NCBI RefSeq assembly: GCF_037081715.1
Contig: NZ_JAZDDH010000004.1
Location: forward strand, 62,001 to 126,000
Reading direction: 5' to 3'
Length of the DNA: 64,000 nt
From: Halalkalicoccus sp. CG83
GTDB lineage: Archaea > Halobacteriota > Halobacteria > Halobacteriales > Halalkalicoccaceae
Of the stretch, positions 38,204-47,899 are shown piece by piece; position 1 is the first letter of the stretch; each line of letters opens with the position of its first letter. The notes under the pieces are model-generated. The model saw only the letters and a list, made by a program, of their open reading frames with translations. It searched no databases and was not told where the DNA came from. A program made the position numbers and the translations under genes.

Positions 38204-40174
38204 ATGCAAGACCTCGGCATAGATCTCGATCCAGAGCTGTCGATACCCGTTGGAGGTGAGACCGTCGCAGCGACCCGTTACAAACCGACAGCATACGATG
38301 AACCCTTGCCGCTCATTCTCATTGCCACGCCATACCGGAAAGACGATTGGATTACCTTCGGTGGATGGGACCCCTCGATTCGGTACTTTTGCCATCAAGG
38401 ATACGAAGTTGTGGTCGCAGATCTCCTCGGAACCGGGGCATCCACTGGCGACTCTCCACCATTCCATCGATCCGAAGGTGACCAGATTGCCACCGTCATC
38501 GAGTGGCTAGCTGACTGTGAGTGGACGACAGGTGATATCGGAATGTTCGGACTATCTTACGGCGCCTGGACACAGTACGTTACTGCAGCTGTCAACCCCG
38601 AGCCCCTGAAGGCAATTGTCCCCGTGGCCGTATCTCCCTCTGTATATCAGAGTTCCTCGCCTGGCGGGGTGTTCAATCCAATGAAGCGAGCAACGTGGTC
38701 GGTGCTGATGCAGACGTTACGGGTACTACCGCCGAGCCGCCGCGATGGTACGGGTCAGTGGTTGGAGGTCTGGAATGAACGACTCAAATCGATTGAGACT
38801 ACGACCCCCTGGTTGTTTCGCTTTCTCGGACATGAGGCAAAAGACGACTTCTGGGTGTCCCGCGAGGTCAACCCTGACGAGATCACAGTTCCCACGTTCG
38901 CCGCTTGCGGATACCGCGACGACCACACTGCGCCAATGGTCGAATTCTTCGACGAGATCGACGCTCCGAAGCGATTGCTGCTCGGTCCTTGGCGGCACCG
39001 CATGCCGGAGCAGGGTCGTGAGTGTGCAGTCGACTTTCGCCGTCAAGCAACAGCGTGGTTCGATCATTTCCTTAAAGGGGATCAAAACGATGTCTGCTCC
39101 GAGCCAACCGTGGTCTATTGGACCGAACAAGATGGCGGGTGGACGATGGGGGCAGGAGCATGGCGTGGAATTGACCAATGGCCGACGACCCAGGAATCAT
39201 CGTTGTCGTACGCTGTTACGCCGGACGACCTTCGAAACGCTGACACCTTCACCGAGGGTCGGTTCGAGAAGACCTACGAAATTGACCATACCGTTGGTGT
39301 CGAATCTCTTGATCGAGTTGGACGAGTAACAAATCCAGGAGTGCCCACCAACGGGGACGATGCCAGGTCGCTCGTCGTCGAAACAGACCGCATCGAAACT
39401 CCACTCGAGTGGACCGGGACCGGGTATGCTACCCTCGCCGTTCGGCCGACAATCACACCGCTGATTCTCGCCGTCCGTATAGCCGACGTCGACTACGGCG
39501 GAGCGGCTCGACTGGTTTCGGCCGGCAGTCTTCATGCAAGCCAGAGGACCGATACCGGCGAACCTCTCCAGCCTGGGATCGTATCTCCAATACAGATCCC
39601 ACTGAAACCGAAATCGCATGTCTTCGAGCGAGGACATAAGATCTGTATGGCCATCAGTGGTGCGTACTTCCCTCGAGCACTGCCGCTACGCACCAGCGGT
39701 CAATTCGATATCGTCTCGACACCGGAACTACCTACGGAGATCGTCTTTCCCGGCCAAATACACTCTGAAGCCGTTCAGTTTGACAATTGCATCACTACTG
39801 CGCCGCCAGACACTACCGTCCCGACGAGATCTCCGTTCAAAACTACAATCGACTCACAGTGGGCCGTTGACCGGAATCATTCGACGAATTCGGCGACACT
39901 GCGAATGGTAACGGCATCCATTATCGATCTCCCACACGGTAGCGAATTACACACTCAACAGCGTGTCGAGGCAGGTGTTGCGAGCGATGACCCGAAGACG
40001 GCTGCTGTTAAGATAGACGTCGCAGCAGAACTCAAATACGACACTGAGACGTGGAGCGTTTCAACGACATCGCGAGTCACCAGAGGTCTCGCAACTCTTA
40101 CAACAACGGTTACAGTTGACGGCGAGCCGACGTTCAAACGGACATGGCGCCGTCTCGATCCTATGCAGAAATAG
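38204..40174 (+). CDS. CocE/NonD-type (peptidase S15-like) hydrolase
   Basis: A 656-residue alpha/beta hydrolase. DLLGTGASTGDSPPF (about residues 82-96) and GMFGLSYGAWTQ, with nucleophile Ser118, are the S15/CocE hallmarks; GPWRHRMPE supplies the His. The second half includes the jelly-roll lectin-like domain (LILAVRIADVDYGG, then RGHKICMAIS), followed by a further C-terminal beta part of about 120 residues that is longer than usual. It has no signal peptide, so it acts in the cytoplasm on an ester, amide or acyl compound. The decayed IclR gene is directly upstream. Confidence 0.88.
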   Translation: MQDLGIDLDPELSIPVGGETVAATRYKPTAYDEPLPLILIATPYRKDDWITFGGWDPSIRYFCHQGYEVVVADLLGTGASTGDSPPFHRSEGDQIATVIEWLADCEWTTGDIGMFGLSYGAWTQYVTAAVNPEPLKAIVPVAVSPSVYQSSSPGGVFNPMKRATWSVLMQTLRVLPPSRRDGTGQWLEVWNERLKSIETTTPWLFRFLGHEAKDDFWVSREVNPDEITVPTFAACGYRDDHTAPMVEFFDEIDAPKRLLLGPWRHRMPEQGRECAVDFRRQATAWFDHFLKGDQNDVCSEPTVVYWTEQDGGWTMGAGAWRGIDQWPTTQESSLSYAVTPDDLRNADTFTEGRFEKTYEIDHTVGVESLDRVGRVTNPGVPTNGDDARSLVVETDRIETPLEWTGTGYATLAVRPTITPLILAVRIADVDYGGAARLVSAGSLHASQRTDTGEPLQPGIVSPIQIPLKPKSHVFERGHKICMAISGAYFPRALPLRTSGQFDIVSTPELPTEIVFPGQIHSEAVQFDNCITTAPPDTTVPTRSPFKTTIDSQWAVDRNHSTNSATLRMVTASIIDLPHGSELHTQQRVEAGVASDDPKTAAVKIDVAAELKYDTETWSVSTTSRVTRGLATLTTTVTVDGEPTFKRTWRRLDPMQK

Positions 40175-40659
40175 TGGTTTCAGTCCTAGGGACGGAACGG
40201 CAGTCTCGACACGCGACACCCTACTCGTGTTAAAGTTAGTATGATGCTGCCAGACAATGAAGGTTGGAACCACAAGTCTGCCGTTGTCGGCATGGCTGTC
40301 CGTCTGTGATACTGGAAAGTCCACCGTGTTCCCTTAAAACATCAACATTCCAACTTCCAGGGTTGAATTTTTGTAGCTAGTTATGAATAACGATATACCG
40401 TCGGTCGACACTTAACCTCTTAAAATAATGTCTTGTATTTAGTAAATATCATCCAGACAAGAGAACTGAAGACCAACTTCGATCCGCTGTTGGGTAGCCG
40501 TTCTTCCTCAATGTCCCCTAAATCCATTCAGTCGATACTGGTGTTCTGGTGATTGATTTCGGCCATAGGTATTCAGAACATCGGTCAACTCACTCTCGAC
40601 GTAGCATCACTAGAGATCTCTATGCATACATTTATTGCTCCGAACAGCAACGGCGGCGT

Positions 40660-41460
40660 ATGGACTATAATATCGCAGGCCAACGAGTGATTGTAACCGC
40701 CGCGAGCAAAGGACTTGGACGGGCGGTTGCCCAGGAGTTCGTTGACCAGGGTGCGACCGTTGTTATCAATTCGCGAAGCGAGGAAAACCTTGAAGCGGCC
40801 AGAGAACACATTGAAGCGAACGTCGACGGTGATGGATCGGTACTCATCGTCCCTGGTGACCTCTCGGATCCGGAGGTGGTAATTGAGGTGTTCGACGCTG
40901 CTATCGATAAGCTCGGAGGACTCGATACGCTTGTAACCAACCATGGCGGGACAACCCGTCGAAGTTTCGAGAAGATGACCACTGAACTACTTGATGAGAC
41001 GTACGAATCGGTTATCAAATCGACGTTTCTGATGGTAAAAAAGGCGCTTCCGGCGTTGAAAGAGAGTGACGGAGGTAGCATCACTCACATCGTCTCGACA
41101 TCTGCCCGAGAACCGCCTCGTAATCATATCCCGTCGAACATCCTTCGATTGGGCATCTACGGTCTCTCTAAGAGCGTCTCGAATGAGTACGGAGAGTACG
41201 GTGTCCGGTCCAATTGTGTTGGCCCGCGCATGGTGATGACCGACCGGATCGCCAGCATCTTTGAGGATGACGCCAAGCGACAGGGAATCTCAGTCGAAGA
41301 AGCGAAATCCCAACACGTCGACTCACTGCCGCTCAGCCGAGTAGGCGATCCACAGGAGTTTGCCGAAGCGGTCGCATTCCTGTCGTCGGACGCCGCCAGC
41401 TTCATCACTGGTACGTCGCTCGCTATTGATGGTGGCTGGACGAACGGCGCGATTCTCTGA
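40660..41460 (+). CDS. Short-chain dehydrogenase/reductase
   Basis: A 266-residue SDR with all key residues: TAASKGLGRAVAQEF (cofactor), NHGG, catalytic Ser in HIVSTSAREPP and the YGLSK (YxxxK) motif. The C-terminus FITGTSLAIDGGWTNG is standard. The start at 40660 is supported by an AT-rich ACATTTATTG element about 25-30 bases upstream. It probably oxidises or reduces a hydroxyacyl or sugar-like substrate with NAD(P). It precedes the enoyl-CoA hydratase family gene on the same strand. Confidence 0.9.
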   Translation: MDYNIAGQRVIVTAASKGLGRAVAQEFVDQGATVVINSRSEENLEAAREHIEANVDGDGSVLIVPGDLSDPEVVIEVFDAAIDKLGGLDTLVTNHGGTTRRSFEKMTTELLDETYESVIKSTFLMVKKALPALKESDGGSITHIVSTSAREPPRNHIPSNILRLGIYGLSKSVSNEYGEYGVRSNCVGPRMVMTDRIASIFEDDAKRQGISVEEAKSQHVDSLPLSRVGDPQEFAEAVAFLSSDAASFITGTSLAIDGGWTNGAIL

Positions 41461-41781
41461 CAGCGCTTTAGGTATTGGCTGAGCCCGTTCCACGTTAGTT
41501 GTGGCCGTCTATAAGCGAACAGTATCTCCCATTCGTTGAGGGCGACATACGATACTAAGGGTAAGAGACGACCTATTGAAGTAGTGAAATTCCGGATGAC
41601 TGCCTCGAAAGACCGAATAGCCGTCGCAGGAGAGAAGCTCGTGCTCATACGGGCAATATCGAAGTACAGTCTCTGAGTATGAGCCTGTATTGGGTTCGTT
41701 TTCCCACTTGAGAACGAGGCTAATCTCCCAACTGCCGGTAAGAAAGAACTAATAAGTTACTTCGTGAACTGGTATCACACA
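41461..41781. other. Gap before the first enoyl-CoA hydratase
   Basis: 320 bases with no gene. An AT-rich TAATAAGTTA element lies about 25-30 bases before the ATG at 41782. Confidence 0.35.
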
Positions 41782-42549
41782 ATGAGTGGCTCTATCGAAA
41801 CACACATAGAGGGAGGCATCTGCACGATGACCCTCAAAAATGAGGGAAAACGAAACGCGATTAGCTATCCGATGATGGACACAGCGATCGACGAAATCAA
41901 TGAACTAGAAGCAATGGACGATGATTACGTACTCGTCATTACGGGTGCAGGAGATAAAGCGTTTAGTGCTGGGTTTGACCTCTCGCAGGATCGCGATTCC
42001 GAGAAGGAAAAATGGTGGAAAGATCTTAATGAGGCCATAGAATCATACGAATATCCAACTATTGCGAGAATAAATGGGGATACTTACGGTGGGGCAATTG
42101 AATTAGTATGCGCCTGTGACATCCGTATCGGGGTGAAAAACGCCCGGTTTGGCATCACTCCTGCAAAGATCGGTATCGTCTACAGCCCCGAAGCCATCAC
42201 ACGCGTCATCCGACTTGTTGGCACAGCGAAGGCCAAAGAGCTGTTATTCACTGGAAACGCAATTAAGGGGGAACACGCATATGATATTGGATTGTTAAAT
42301 CACGTTGTCAGATCCGAAGACCTCGATGAAAAAGCGTACGATCTGGCCGGTACGATTGCGAGCAATGCTCCAATATCGTTGAAGAGCATGAAACAAATCA
42401 TTTCCGCGATCAATGACACGAGCTCACTCTCGCGAACAGAGCGAGAGTGGGGTCGATCGATGCGAACTAAAGCCTTTGAAAGCAGAGACCACCAGGAAGG
42501 CGTTGAAGCATTCTCAGAGAATCGTCAACCCGAGTTCGAAGGACACTGA
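41782..42549 (+). CDS. Crotonase-superfamily protein lacking one catalytic Glu
   Basis: A 255-residue enoyl-CoA hydratase/isomerase fold. The first oxyanion-hole part (KAFSAGFDLSQD) and GGAIELVCACDIRI, with Glu107, are present. The second catalytic Glu, normally in a GxPExxLG motif, is replaced: residues 125-131 read ITPAKIG. It therefore may act as an isomerase, decarboxylase or hydrolase rather than a hydratase. The start at 41782 is preferred over the GTG at 41764. A perfect hairpin terminator follows 6 bases after the stop. Confidence 0.87.
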   Translation: MSGSIETHIEGGICTMTLKNEGKRNAISYPMMDTAIDEINELEAMDDDYVLVITGAGDKAFSAGFDLSQDRDSEKEKWWKDLNEAIESYEYPTIARINGDTYGGAIELVCACDIRIGVKNARFGITPAKIGIVYSPEAITRVIRLVGTAKAKELLFTGNAIKGEHAYDIGLLNHVVRSEDLDEKAYDLAGTIASNAPISLKSMKQIISAINDTSSLSRTEREWGRSMRTKAFESRDHQEGVEAFSENRQPEFEGH

Positions 42550-42554
42550 TCCAT

Positions 42555-42579
42555 CGTCACCGGCGGACCGCCGGTGACG
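42555..42579. terminator. Perfect 12-bp inverted repeat
   Basis: CGTCACCGGCGG (42555-42566), one base, CCGCCGGTGACG (42568-42579), only 6 bases past a stop codon and between two convergent genes. It is probably a two-way transcription stop. Confidence 0.6.
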
Positions 42580-42674
42580 TGCTGTCTGCCGTCTCTCTCA
42601 GGTGAGCAATAGTACCCCGACCTGTCCTCGGGATCAGTCTATCTTTGACATGTCCTTTTTGGATTCGCCTTCTG

Positions 42675-43865
42675 TTACTCGACGATGTCCTCGTTGCGTA
42701 ATTTCTTGATTTCTTCGGACTTGAGACCGAGACGTGTCTCAAGTATGTCTTCTGTGTGTTCGCCAAGTGTCGGTGACCCATGATCGAGCCGTGGTTCGCT
42801 ATCCGAGAAATGAAGTGGGTGCCCATGCATTAACACGTCTCCAGCATGTTCGTGCTGGTACTCGATAACATAGTCGAGTGCCCGTGCCTGTGGGTGGTCG
42901 ACGACATCACTAACCTCGTTGAGGGGCCCGTTCGGAAAGTCGTATTTATCAAAGATTTCTTTCCATTCTTCAGTGGTCTTCTCTTTTAAGACTGGATGTA
43001 TCTCAGCAGCAATCCTCATGTAGTTTTTTTGCCGTTTACTTGGGGTGTCATACTCAAGTAACGACTCTTTGCCGATGATTTCGGTAGCGAAGGTTTTCCA
43101 ACCCTCCTCGCCGCCGGCAGGCCAGAAGGCAATATAGCCGTCTTTGGTCTCAGCTACCTCGTATGGGACGGTAGTCTGGTGTCGTCGGCCGTATGGTGAC
43201 GGGTTCTCACCTGTCATTCCGTAAATCGTGAGATACTCTTCAAGAAACGAGACGATGGTCCCAAAGAGATTCGTTGAGAAACGCTGGCCCTCTCCTGTTC
43301 GTTCCCGTGCGTATAAGGCGGTCAGAATCCCGATGACTGCGTAGAGGCCCGCGCCGATATCGCCGATTGCCTGTCCAACCTTCACCGGTGGCCCCCCCTC
43401 CGGGCCGGTCACACTCATGATGCCTGCTTCCGCCTGCATCACCAGATCGACTCCCTTCTTATCAGAGAGGGGTCCTTTCTCTCCATACCCTTTTATCGAG
43501 GCGTACACTAGCTCCGGATTCTCAGCAGAGAGCGCGTCATACCCTAATCCAAGCTTTTCCATTGATCCCGGGCTAAAGTTCTCGACAACGACATCAGCGT
43601 CACGAGCGAGTTCTCTGGCAATGTCTCGCCCTCGCTCGGATTTCAAATCTATTGCAATACTCTCTTTGTTGCGATTTCGGGCAATATGTTCTGCGCTGAA
43701 CCCTTCCTGTTTCGGATCCGTTGTTCGTTCAAGTGCACCAATTCCTGGTCGTTCGACCTTGATGACTTCCGCACCGAGTTCGCCAAGTATCTGCGTCGAC
43801 CACGGACCAGCGCGAATCTGGCTGAAGTCAACGACTGTAATATCGTCTAGTGGAGCGGCACTCAT
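42675..43865 (-). CDS. Family III CoA-transferase (CaiB/BaiF), copy 1
   Basis: A 396-residue protein. It begins with DDITVVDFSQIRAGPWSTQ and has LGAEVIKVERPG and the nucleotide-contact region NRNKESIAIDL. The catalytic Asp is present in GVDLVMQAEAGIMSVTG. Such enzymes move CoA between acyl groups, for example to dicarboxylates, without ATP. The start at 43865 agrees with family length. It is divergent from the acyl-CoA dehydrogenase, so the two may share a control region. Confidence 0.9.
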   Translation of the reverse strand: MSAAPLDDITVVDFSQIRAGPWSTQILGELGAEVIKVERPGIGALERTTDPKQEGFSAEHIARNRNKESIAIDLKSERGRDIARELARDADVVVENFSPGSMEKLGLGYDALSAENPELVYASIKGYGEKGPLSDKKGVDLVMQAEAGIMSVTGPEGGPPVKVGQAIGDIGAGLYAVIGILTALYARERTGEGQRFSTNLFGTIVSFLEEYLTIYGMTGENPSPYGRRHQTTVPYEVAETKDGYIAFWPAGGEEGWKTFATEIIGKESLLEYDTPSKRQKNYMRIAAEIHPVLKEKTTEEWKEIFDKYDFPNGPLNEVSDVVDHPQARALDYVIEYQHEHAGDVLMHGHPLHFSDSEPRLDHGSPTLGEHTEDILETRLGLKSEEIKKLRNEDIVE

Positions 43866-44022
43866 ACAAACTACCGTAGCTATGCACCGACTTGATTGTT
43901 GTGTTAGACACTCCCATGGTATCAAAAGGAATCCAACAGGGCAAACACTGTCCCCCAGGCGGATCGGCATGTACTTGTTTTCAAGACCCTACCTATTTGT
44001 CCTCAGATGCTGTAAGTGCTTT

Positions 44023-45159
44023 ATGGGTGTCAGAAGTCTAAACGAAGAACAGGAGAAAATCGTAGACGTTGCAGCGCAGATCTGCGACGAGCAATTTGCC
44101 GAGACGGCATTCACCTGGGGCGGCAAAACTCCATGGGAGAACCTGGAGACTCTCTCAGAACGTGGATTCTATTGTCTAGCTATTCCCGAAAAATACGGCG
44201 GTGGGGGGATGTCTATCTTCGAAGATACGCTTCTGATAGAGGAGGTTGCATCGGTCTGTCCAGATACTGGGTGGCAAGTACTCGTTACCACGATTGCTCC
44301 GCACAGCGTCGTCCAGTTCGGTAGCGAGGAGGCAAAAGAACGGTATCTCCCGCCAATCTGCAGTGGTGAAAGACAGATGTCGATTGGTATTAGCGAACCA
44401 GAAGCGGGAAGCGATGCAATGAATATGAAGACAACCCTCGAAAACGACGGCGATGAATACCTCTTGACAGGAGAAAAAACCTGGGTGGGCGGCGTCGGTG
44501 ATTCGAACGCTGCGGTTATCTGGTCAAAGATGCCGGACGGGAACATCGGTTCAGTCATTATGGATTTTGATGCCAACGGCGTTGATCTCATTACAGAATA
44601 CGAAAACATGGCTGGATACACCCAGACGCACTTTAGCATGGATCGTGTTCGTATACCTGAGGAGAACATCCTCATCACGAATCAGACAGAATGGAAAGAT
44701 CAACTTCAGCGGCTTAACTGGGAGCGCGTCACCATTGCGATGTGGACTAATGCCCTCGCTCGTTGTGCTATCGAACACGCACTGGAGTACGCACAGACTC
44801 GCGAACAATTTGGGCAAAAAATCGGGGAATTTCAGGGAATGCGGTGGAAGTTTGCTGACATGGTTAAAGAGTATGAGGTCGGACGGAGCCTTATCTATCA
44901 AATTGCAGCGACCGCCGCTGAGAACGACGATGTTCCCGACCGACTCAAATCGAGCATTGCGAAGCTATACGCGGCTGAAACGACCGAGCGAATCGTCAGT
45001 GAATCACTCCAGGTCTTCGGGGCTAAGGGCTACCAGAAGGGACATCCACTCGAATATCTATATCGATATAACCGGTCACGCCGTATCGGTCACGGCACAG
45101 ACGAAATAATGAAGAACGGGATCGCGGACCAGCTGTTCAAGCACGGCCTCCCGAAGTAG
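44023..45159 (+). CDS. Acyl-CoA dehydrogenase
   Basis: A 378-residue flavoprotein. The start at 44023 (MGVRSLNEEQEKIVDVAAQ) fits the family N-terminus; the upstream open frame is antisense to the CoA-transferase. FAD and substrate motifs are visible: MSIGISEPEAGSDAMNMKT, EKTWVGG, YAQTREQFGQKIGEFQGMRW, and a final RRIGHGTDEIMKN. It removes two hydrogens from an acyl-CoA to form the enoyl-CoA for the nearby hydratase. Electrons would pass to electron-transfer flavoprotein, not encoded here. Confidence 0.92.
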   Translation: MGVRSLNEEQEKIVDVAAQICDEQFAETAFTWGGKTPWENLETLSERGFYCLAIPEKYGGGGMSIFEDTLLIEEVASVCPDTGWQVLVTTIAPHSVVQFGSEEAKERYLPPICSGERQMSIGISEPEAGSDAMNMKTTLENDGDEYLLTGEKTWVGGVGDSNAAVIWSKMPDGNIGSVIMDFDANGVDLITEYENMAGYTQTHFSMDRVRIPEENILITNQTEWKDQLQRLNWERVTIAMWTNALARCAIEHALEYAQTREQFGQKIGEFQGMRWKFADMVKEYEVGRSLIYQIAATAAENDDVPDRLKSSIAKLYAAETTERIVSESLQVFGAKGYQKGHPLEYLYRYNRSRRIGHGTDEIMKNGIADQLFKHGLPK

Positions 45160-45197
45160 CTGATTGACATACCGCTGTTTCGAATAGACTTTTAGTA

Positions 45198-45971
45198 TTA
45201 TTTACCCTTGAATTCTGGTTCGCGATCCTCCAGGAAGGCTTGGGCACCTTCCTTCTGATCTTGGGTCCCGAAGAGGATGCCTCCGGCAACGCGGTCAATG
45301 CCGAGTCCAGCCTCCATATTCAGCCCACGGTGCATGCTCTCCTTAGCGAGCGAGAGTGCGAGTGGGGGATGTTTTGCAAGCTTTTTCGCGAATGCGTACA
45401 CCTCCTCTTCGAACTCCTCTGGCTCATAGATCCTATTCGCCAGACCAATCCGTTCAGCTTCTTCGGCATCAATGATGTCGCCAGTGTACACTAGTTCCTT
45501 CGCTTTTCCGAGGCCGACGATTCTAATGAGTCGCTGACCGCCGCCGCCGGTAGGGTATAACCCGACCCGGGATTCAGTTAATCCAAACTTTGCGTCCGTC
45601 GAGGCGAGGCGGATATCACAGGCGGTTGCAATCTCGGTCCCGCCGCCGAGTGCATATCCGTCAACTGCGGCGATAGTCGGCTTCGATATTCGCTCGACAA
45701 ACGTGTACAGACCTTCTGCATACTTTTGGACGTATTTGAGCCCTTCCACCATATCAAGCTGGCTGTAGAACTCAAGATCCCCACCAGCACTGAACGCCGA
45801 GCCAGCACCGCGCAGCACGACAGCGCGAACATCCTCACGCTCTTCTGCCTCCTTGAATGCTTCCCGTATCGCATCACGGGTCGGTTCATCCATCGCGTTT
45901 CGTTTCTCCGGTCGGTTAATCGTAATCGTCGCCACCGCATCTTCTACATCGAACAAGACTAGTTCGCTCAT
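45198..45971 (-). CDS. Enoyl-CoA hydratase
   Basis: A 257-residue crotonase with both catalytic glutamates: GGGTEIATACDIRLA (first Glu) and FGLTESRVGLYPTGGGGQRL (second Glu). It begins MSELVLFDVEDAVATITINR. It would add water to an enoyl-CoA, consistent with the acyl-CoA dehydrogenase convergent with it 38 bases away. The start at 45971 is preferred over the next upstream Met. Confidence 0.92.
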   Translation of the reverse strand: MSELVLFDVEDAVATITINRPEKRNAMDEPTRDAIREAFKEAEEREDVRAVVLRGAGSAFSAGGDLEFYSQLDMVEGLKYVQKYAEGLYTFVERISKPTIAAVDGYALGGGTEIATACDIRLASTDAKFGLTESRVGLYPTGGGGQRLIRIVGLGKAKELVYTGDIIDAEEAERIGLANRIYEPEEFEEEVYAFAKKLAKHPPLALSLAKESMHRGLNMEAGLGIDRVAGGILFGTQDQKEGAQAFLEDREPEFKGK

Positions 45972-46576
45972 GCATCTTCTCATACTCTGTAAGGGGTCTT
46001 AATCTCGAGGCTTGATGACAATTGACGATGCGAATCCAGTTCCATCTTCTCTTGTGGGAGCTATCGGTGACGGTTCTTAATTTCTCCATGTTGACTGATT
46101 CTCAGTCCAGTAAGACTAATAACAGTTCAGGGATCAGTTATCTAACGGGAGAAACTCATTGTTTGAGCAGCATCCGGCCGCACTTCATCAGATGTGCTTA
46201 TTGATACGACCTGGTAGGTTCCCGAGAAATCTGTTGATTCGAATGCGCCCGGGTTGCGTGGCAGTACGACAATGGGTAAGCCCAACTCGTCTTTGAAGAT
46301 AGGTTTGACGAGTCTTGACTTGTGTACAATAATCAGTTCGTCGAGTAGTTCAAGAATCGTGATAGAGACTGGAATGGGTTATTGAGGACGATGACAGATT
46401 CGTAGACTCTGTCAGCAGTTTTAGCAATGATGAGTTCTTCGCGGAAGGGTTACTCATACGTTCATTAATAGTAACTACATTGATATTAACTTTCCCGATG
46501 CTGATTGAAGTCGTAGCGAATGAGTTCGTGATTCTGACTTCTATATCCTCGTCAAAGGGATGATCTGAGTTGTATC
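45972..46576. other. Gap holding a coding remnant
   Basis: Between the hydratase start and the second CoA-transferase end. The right part has decayed minus-strand coding sequence (see 46200-46560); the left part has none I can recognise. Confidence 0.35.
46200..46560 (-). pseudogene. Decayed coding sequence of unknown family
   Basis: Minus-strand frames give continuous protein-like pieces: HPFDEDIEVRITNSFATTS, then EELIIAKTADRVYESVIVLN, ILELLDELIIVHKSRLVKPI, and LPIVVLPRNPGAFESTDFSG. They are separated by frame changes. The order looks like one gene running away from the CoA-transferase, but the family is not recognised. Confidence 0.35.
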
Positions 46577-47788
46577 TTATATCACCCCCTCATCCCGTAA
46601 CCGATCATACTCCTCCGTTGAGAGGTTGAGTTCGTTAAGGAACACGTCCTTATTGTGATGCCCCTGAGGCATGCCGGCGTGAACGGCCTCCCCGGGCGTT
46701 TTCGAGAGTTTCGGCACTGGACTAGGAGTTTGGAGTGTGCCAAACGTCTCATCGTCCATCTCAACGATGTTGTCCCGTTCATTAAACTGTTCATCCTCGT
46801 AAATATCGGCGATGTCGTACACCGGGCCAACAATGGCGTCGTGTGCACGCATTGTTTCGAGTACCTCATCGGTCGAGCGCTCTCTGGTCCACGCCTCGAT
46901 GATTTCGTCGAGTAGGTCCGCGTTCTCAACTCGTCGGTCGTTCGTTCGGAACCGTTCGTCCTCTATCAAATCCGTCCGATCAATTGCCTGGACAACGTTC
47001 TCGTAAATCGCTTGTGAAGATGCTGACAGTGTTATCCACCCGTCAGTTGTCTCGTAGATTCCCCTCGGTGCGGCACTGGGGTGATGATTTCCGGTTCGCT
47101 CTGGGACCCTCTCAAGTCGGTCATAGGTCTCAACGTCGGCAGCAAATAACCGGAACAGCGGTTCGTAGAGACTGATGTCGACTACTTGACCGTCTCCGTC
47201 AGTATGATCGGGCCTGAGGTGCTGTTCGTACAGAGCAAACATCGCGCCGTGAACGGCGAATAGTCCTGCGGTTAGGTCTGCGAGGCTAATGGGTGGCAGG
47301 AGTGGTTCTCGATCTGGAAATCCGTTGACGTGTGCCCAGCCAGAGAATCCTTCGGCGATCGTGCCAAATCCAGGGTGATCCGACAGAGGGCCGGTCTGGC
47401 CGAAACCGGAGACACGAACGAGGATGACTGAGGCATTCACTTCCTGTAGCTGCTCCGGCCCGAGTCCCCACCGTTCCATCGTCCCTGGGCGGAAGTTCTC
47501 AAAGACTAGGTCTGCATCTTCGACGAGCTTCAACGCTATCTTTTTTCCATCTTCAGTGCTCAGGTCCAGCGTAATGCATCGCTTGTTTCGGCCGATCGAT
47601 TTCCACCATAACGACTCTTCTTCGTCGAATGGTGGCCACGATCGGAGTGGATCAGGATATTTCGGATGCTCTATTGTCACGACGTCTGCGCCGAAGTCCG
47701 CAAGCTGCATCGTCGCAAAACCACCAGCAATCATCCCAGAAAAATCAATCACACGAAGGCCCTCTAACGGCTGATGTGCTGACTGCAT
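46577..47788 (-). CDS. Family III CoA-transferase, copy 2, with the catalytic Asp replaced
   Basis: A 403-residue CaiB/BaiF protein: LRVIDFSGMIAGGFATMQLA at the start, then FGADVVTIEHP and RNKRCITLDLS. Where copy 1 and copy 3 have Asp (GVDLV, GMDVV), this one reads HPGFGTIAEGFSG with Gly142. Known members of this subgroup with FGxIAE exist, so this may be a different reaction (for example racemase- or ligase-like handling of CoA esters) rather than a defect. It lies upstream of the CitE-like gene on the same strand. Confidence 0.87.
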   Translation of the reverse strand: MQSAHQPLEGLRVIDFSGMIAGGFATMQLADFGADVVTIEHPKYPDPLRSWPPFDEEESLWWKSIGRNKRCITLDLSTEDGKKIALKLVEDADLVFENFRPGTMERWGLGPEQLQEVNASVILVRVSGFGQTGPLSDHPGFGTIAEGFSGWAHVNGFPDREPLLPPISLADLTAGLFAVHGAMFALYEQHLRPDHTDGDGQVVDISLYEPLFRLFAADVETYDRLERVPERTGNHHPSAAPRGIYETTDGWITLSASSQAIYENVVQAIDRTDLIEDERFRTNDRRVENADLLDEIIEAWTRERSTDEVLETMRAHDAIVGPVYDIADIYEDEQFNERDNIVEMDDETFGTLQTPSPVPKLSKTPGEAVHAGMPQGHHNKDVFLNELNLSTEEYDRLRDEGVI

Positions 47789-47899
47789 AGGTGACTATGC
47801 CTTGGGAGGCTACATAAAAATTCGTGAGGTACCATCTCTGGGATTGTTCTAATAGGTCTCGTCTGTCGGGGGCACGCTTGCAGCGACAGATCATACTCA

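Noticed and set aside
43417-44022. Long 5' extension of the acyl-CoA dehydrogenase frame
   Set aside because: It is antisense to the CoA-transferase and low in complexity; the family begins at 44023.
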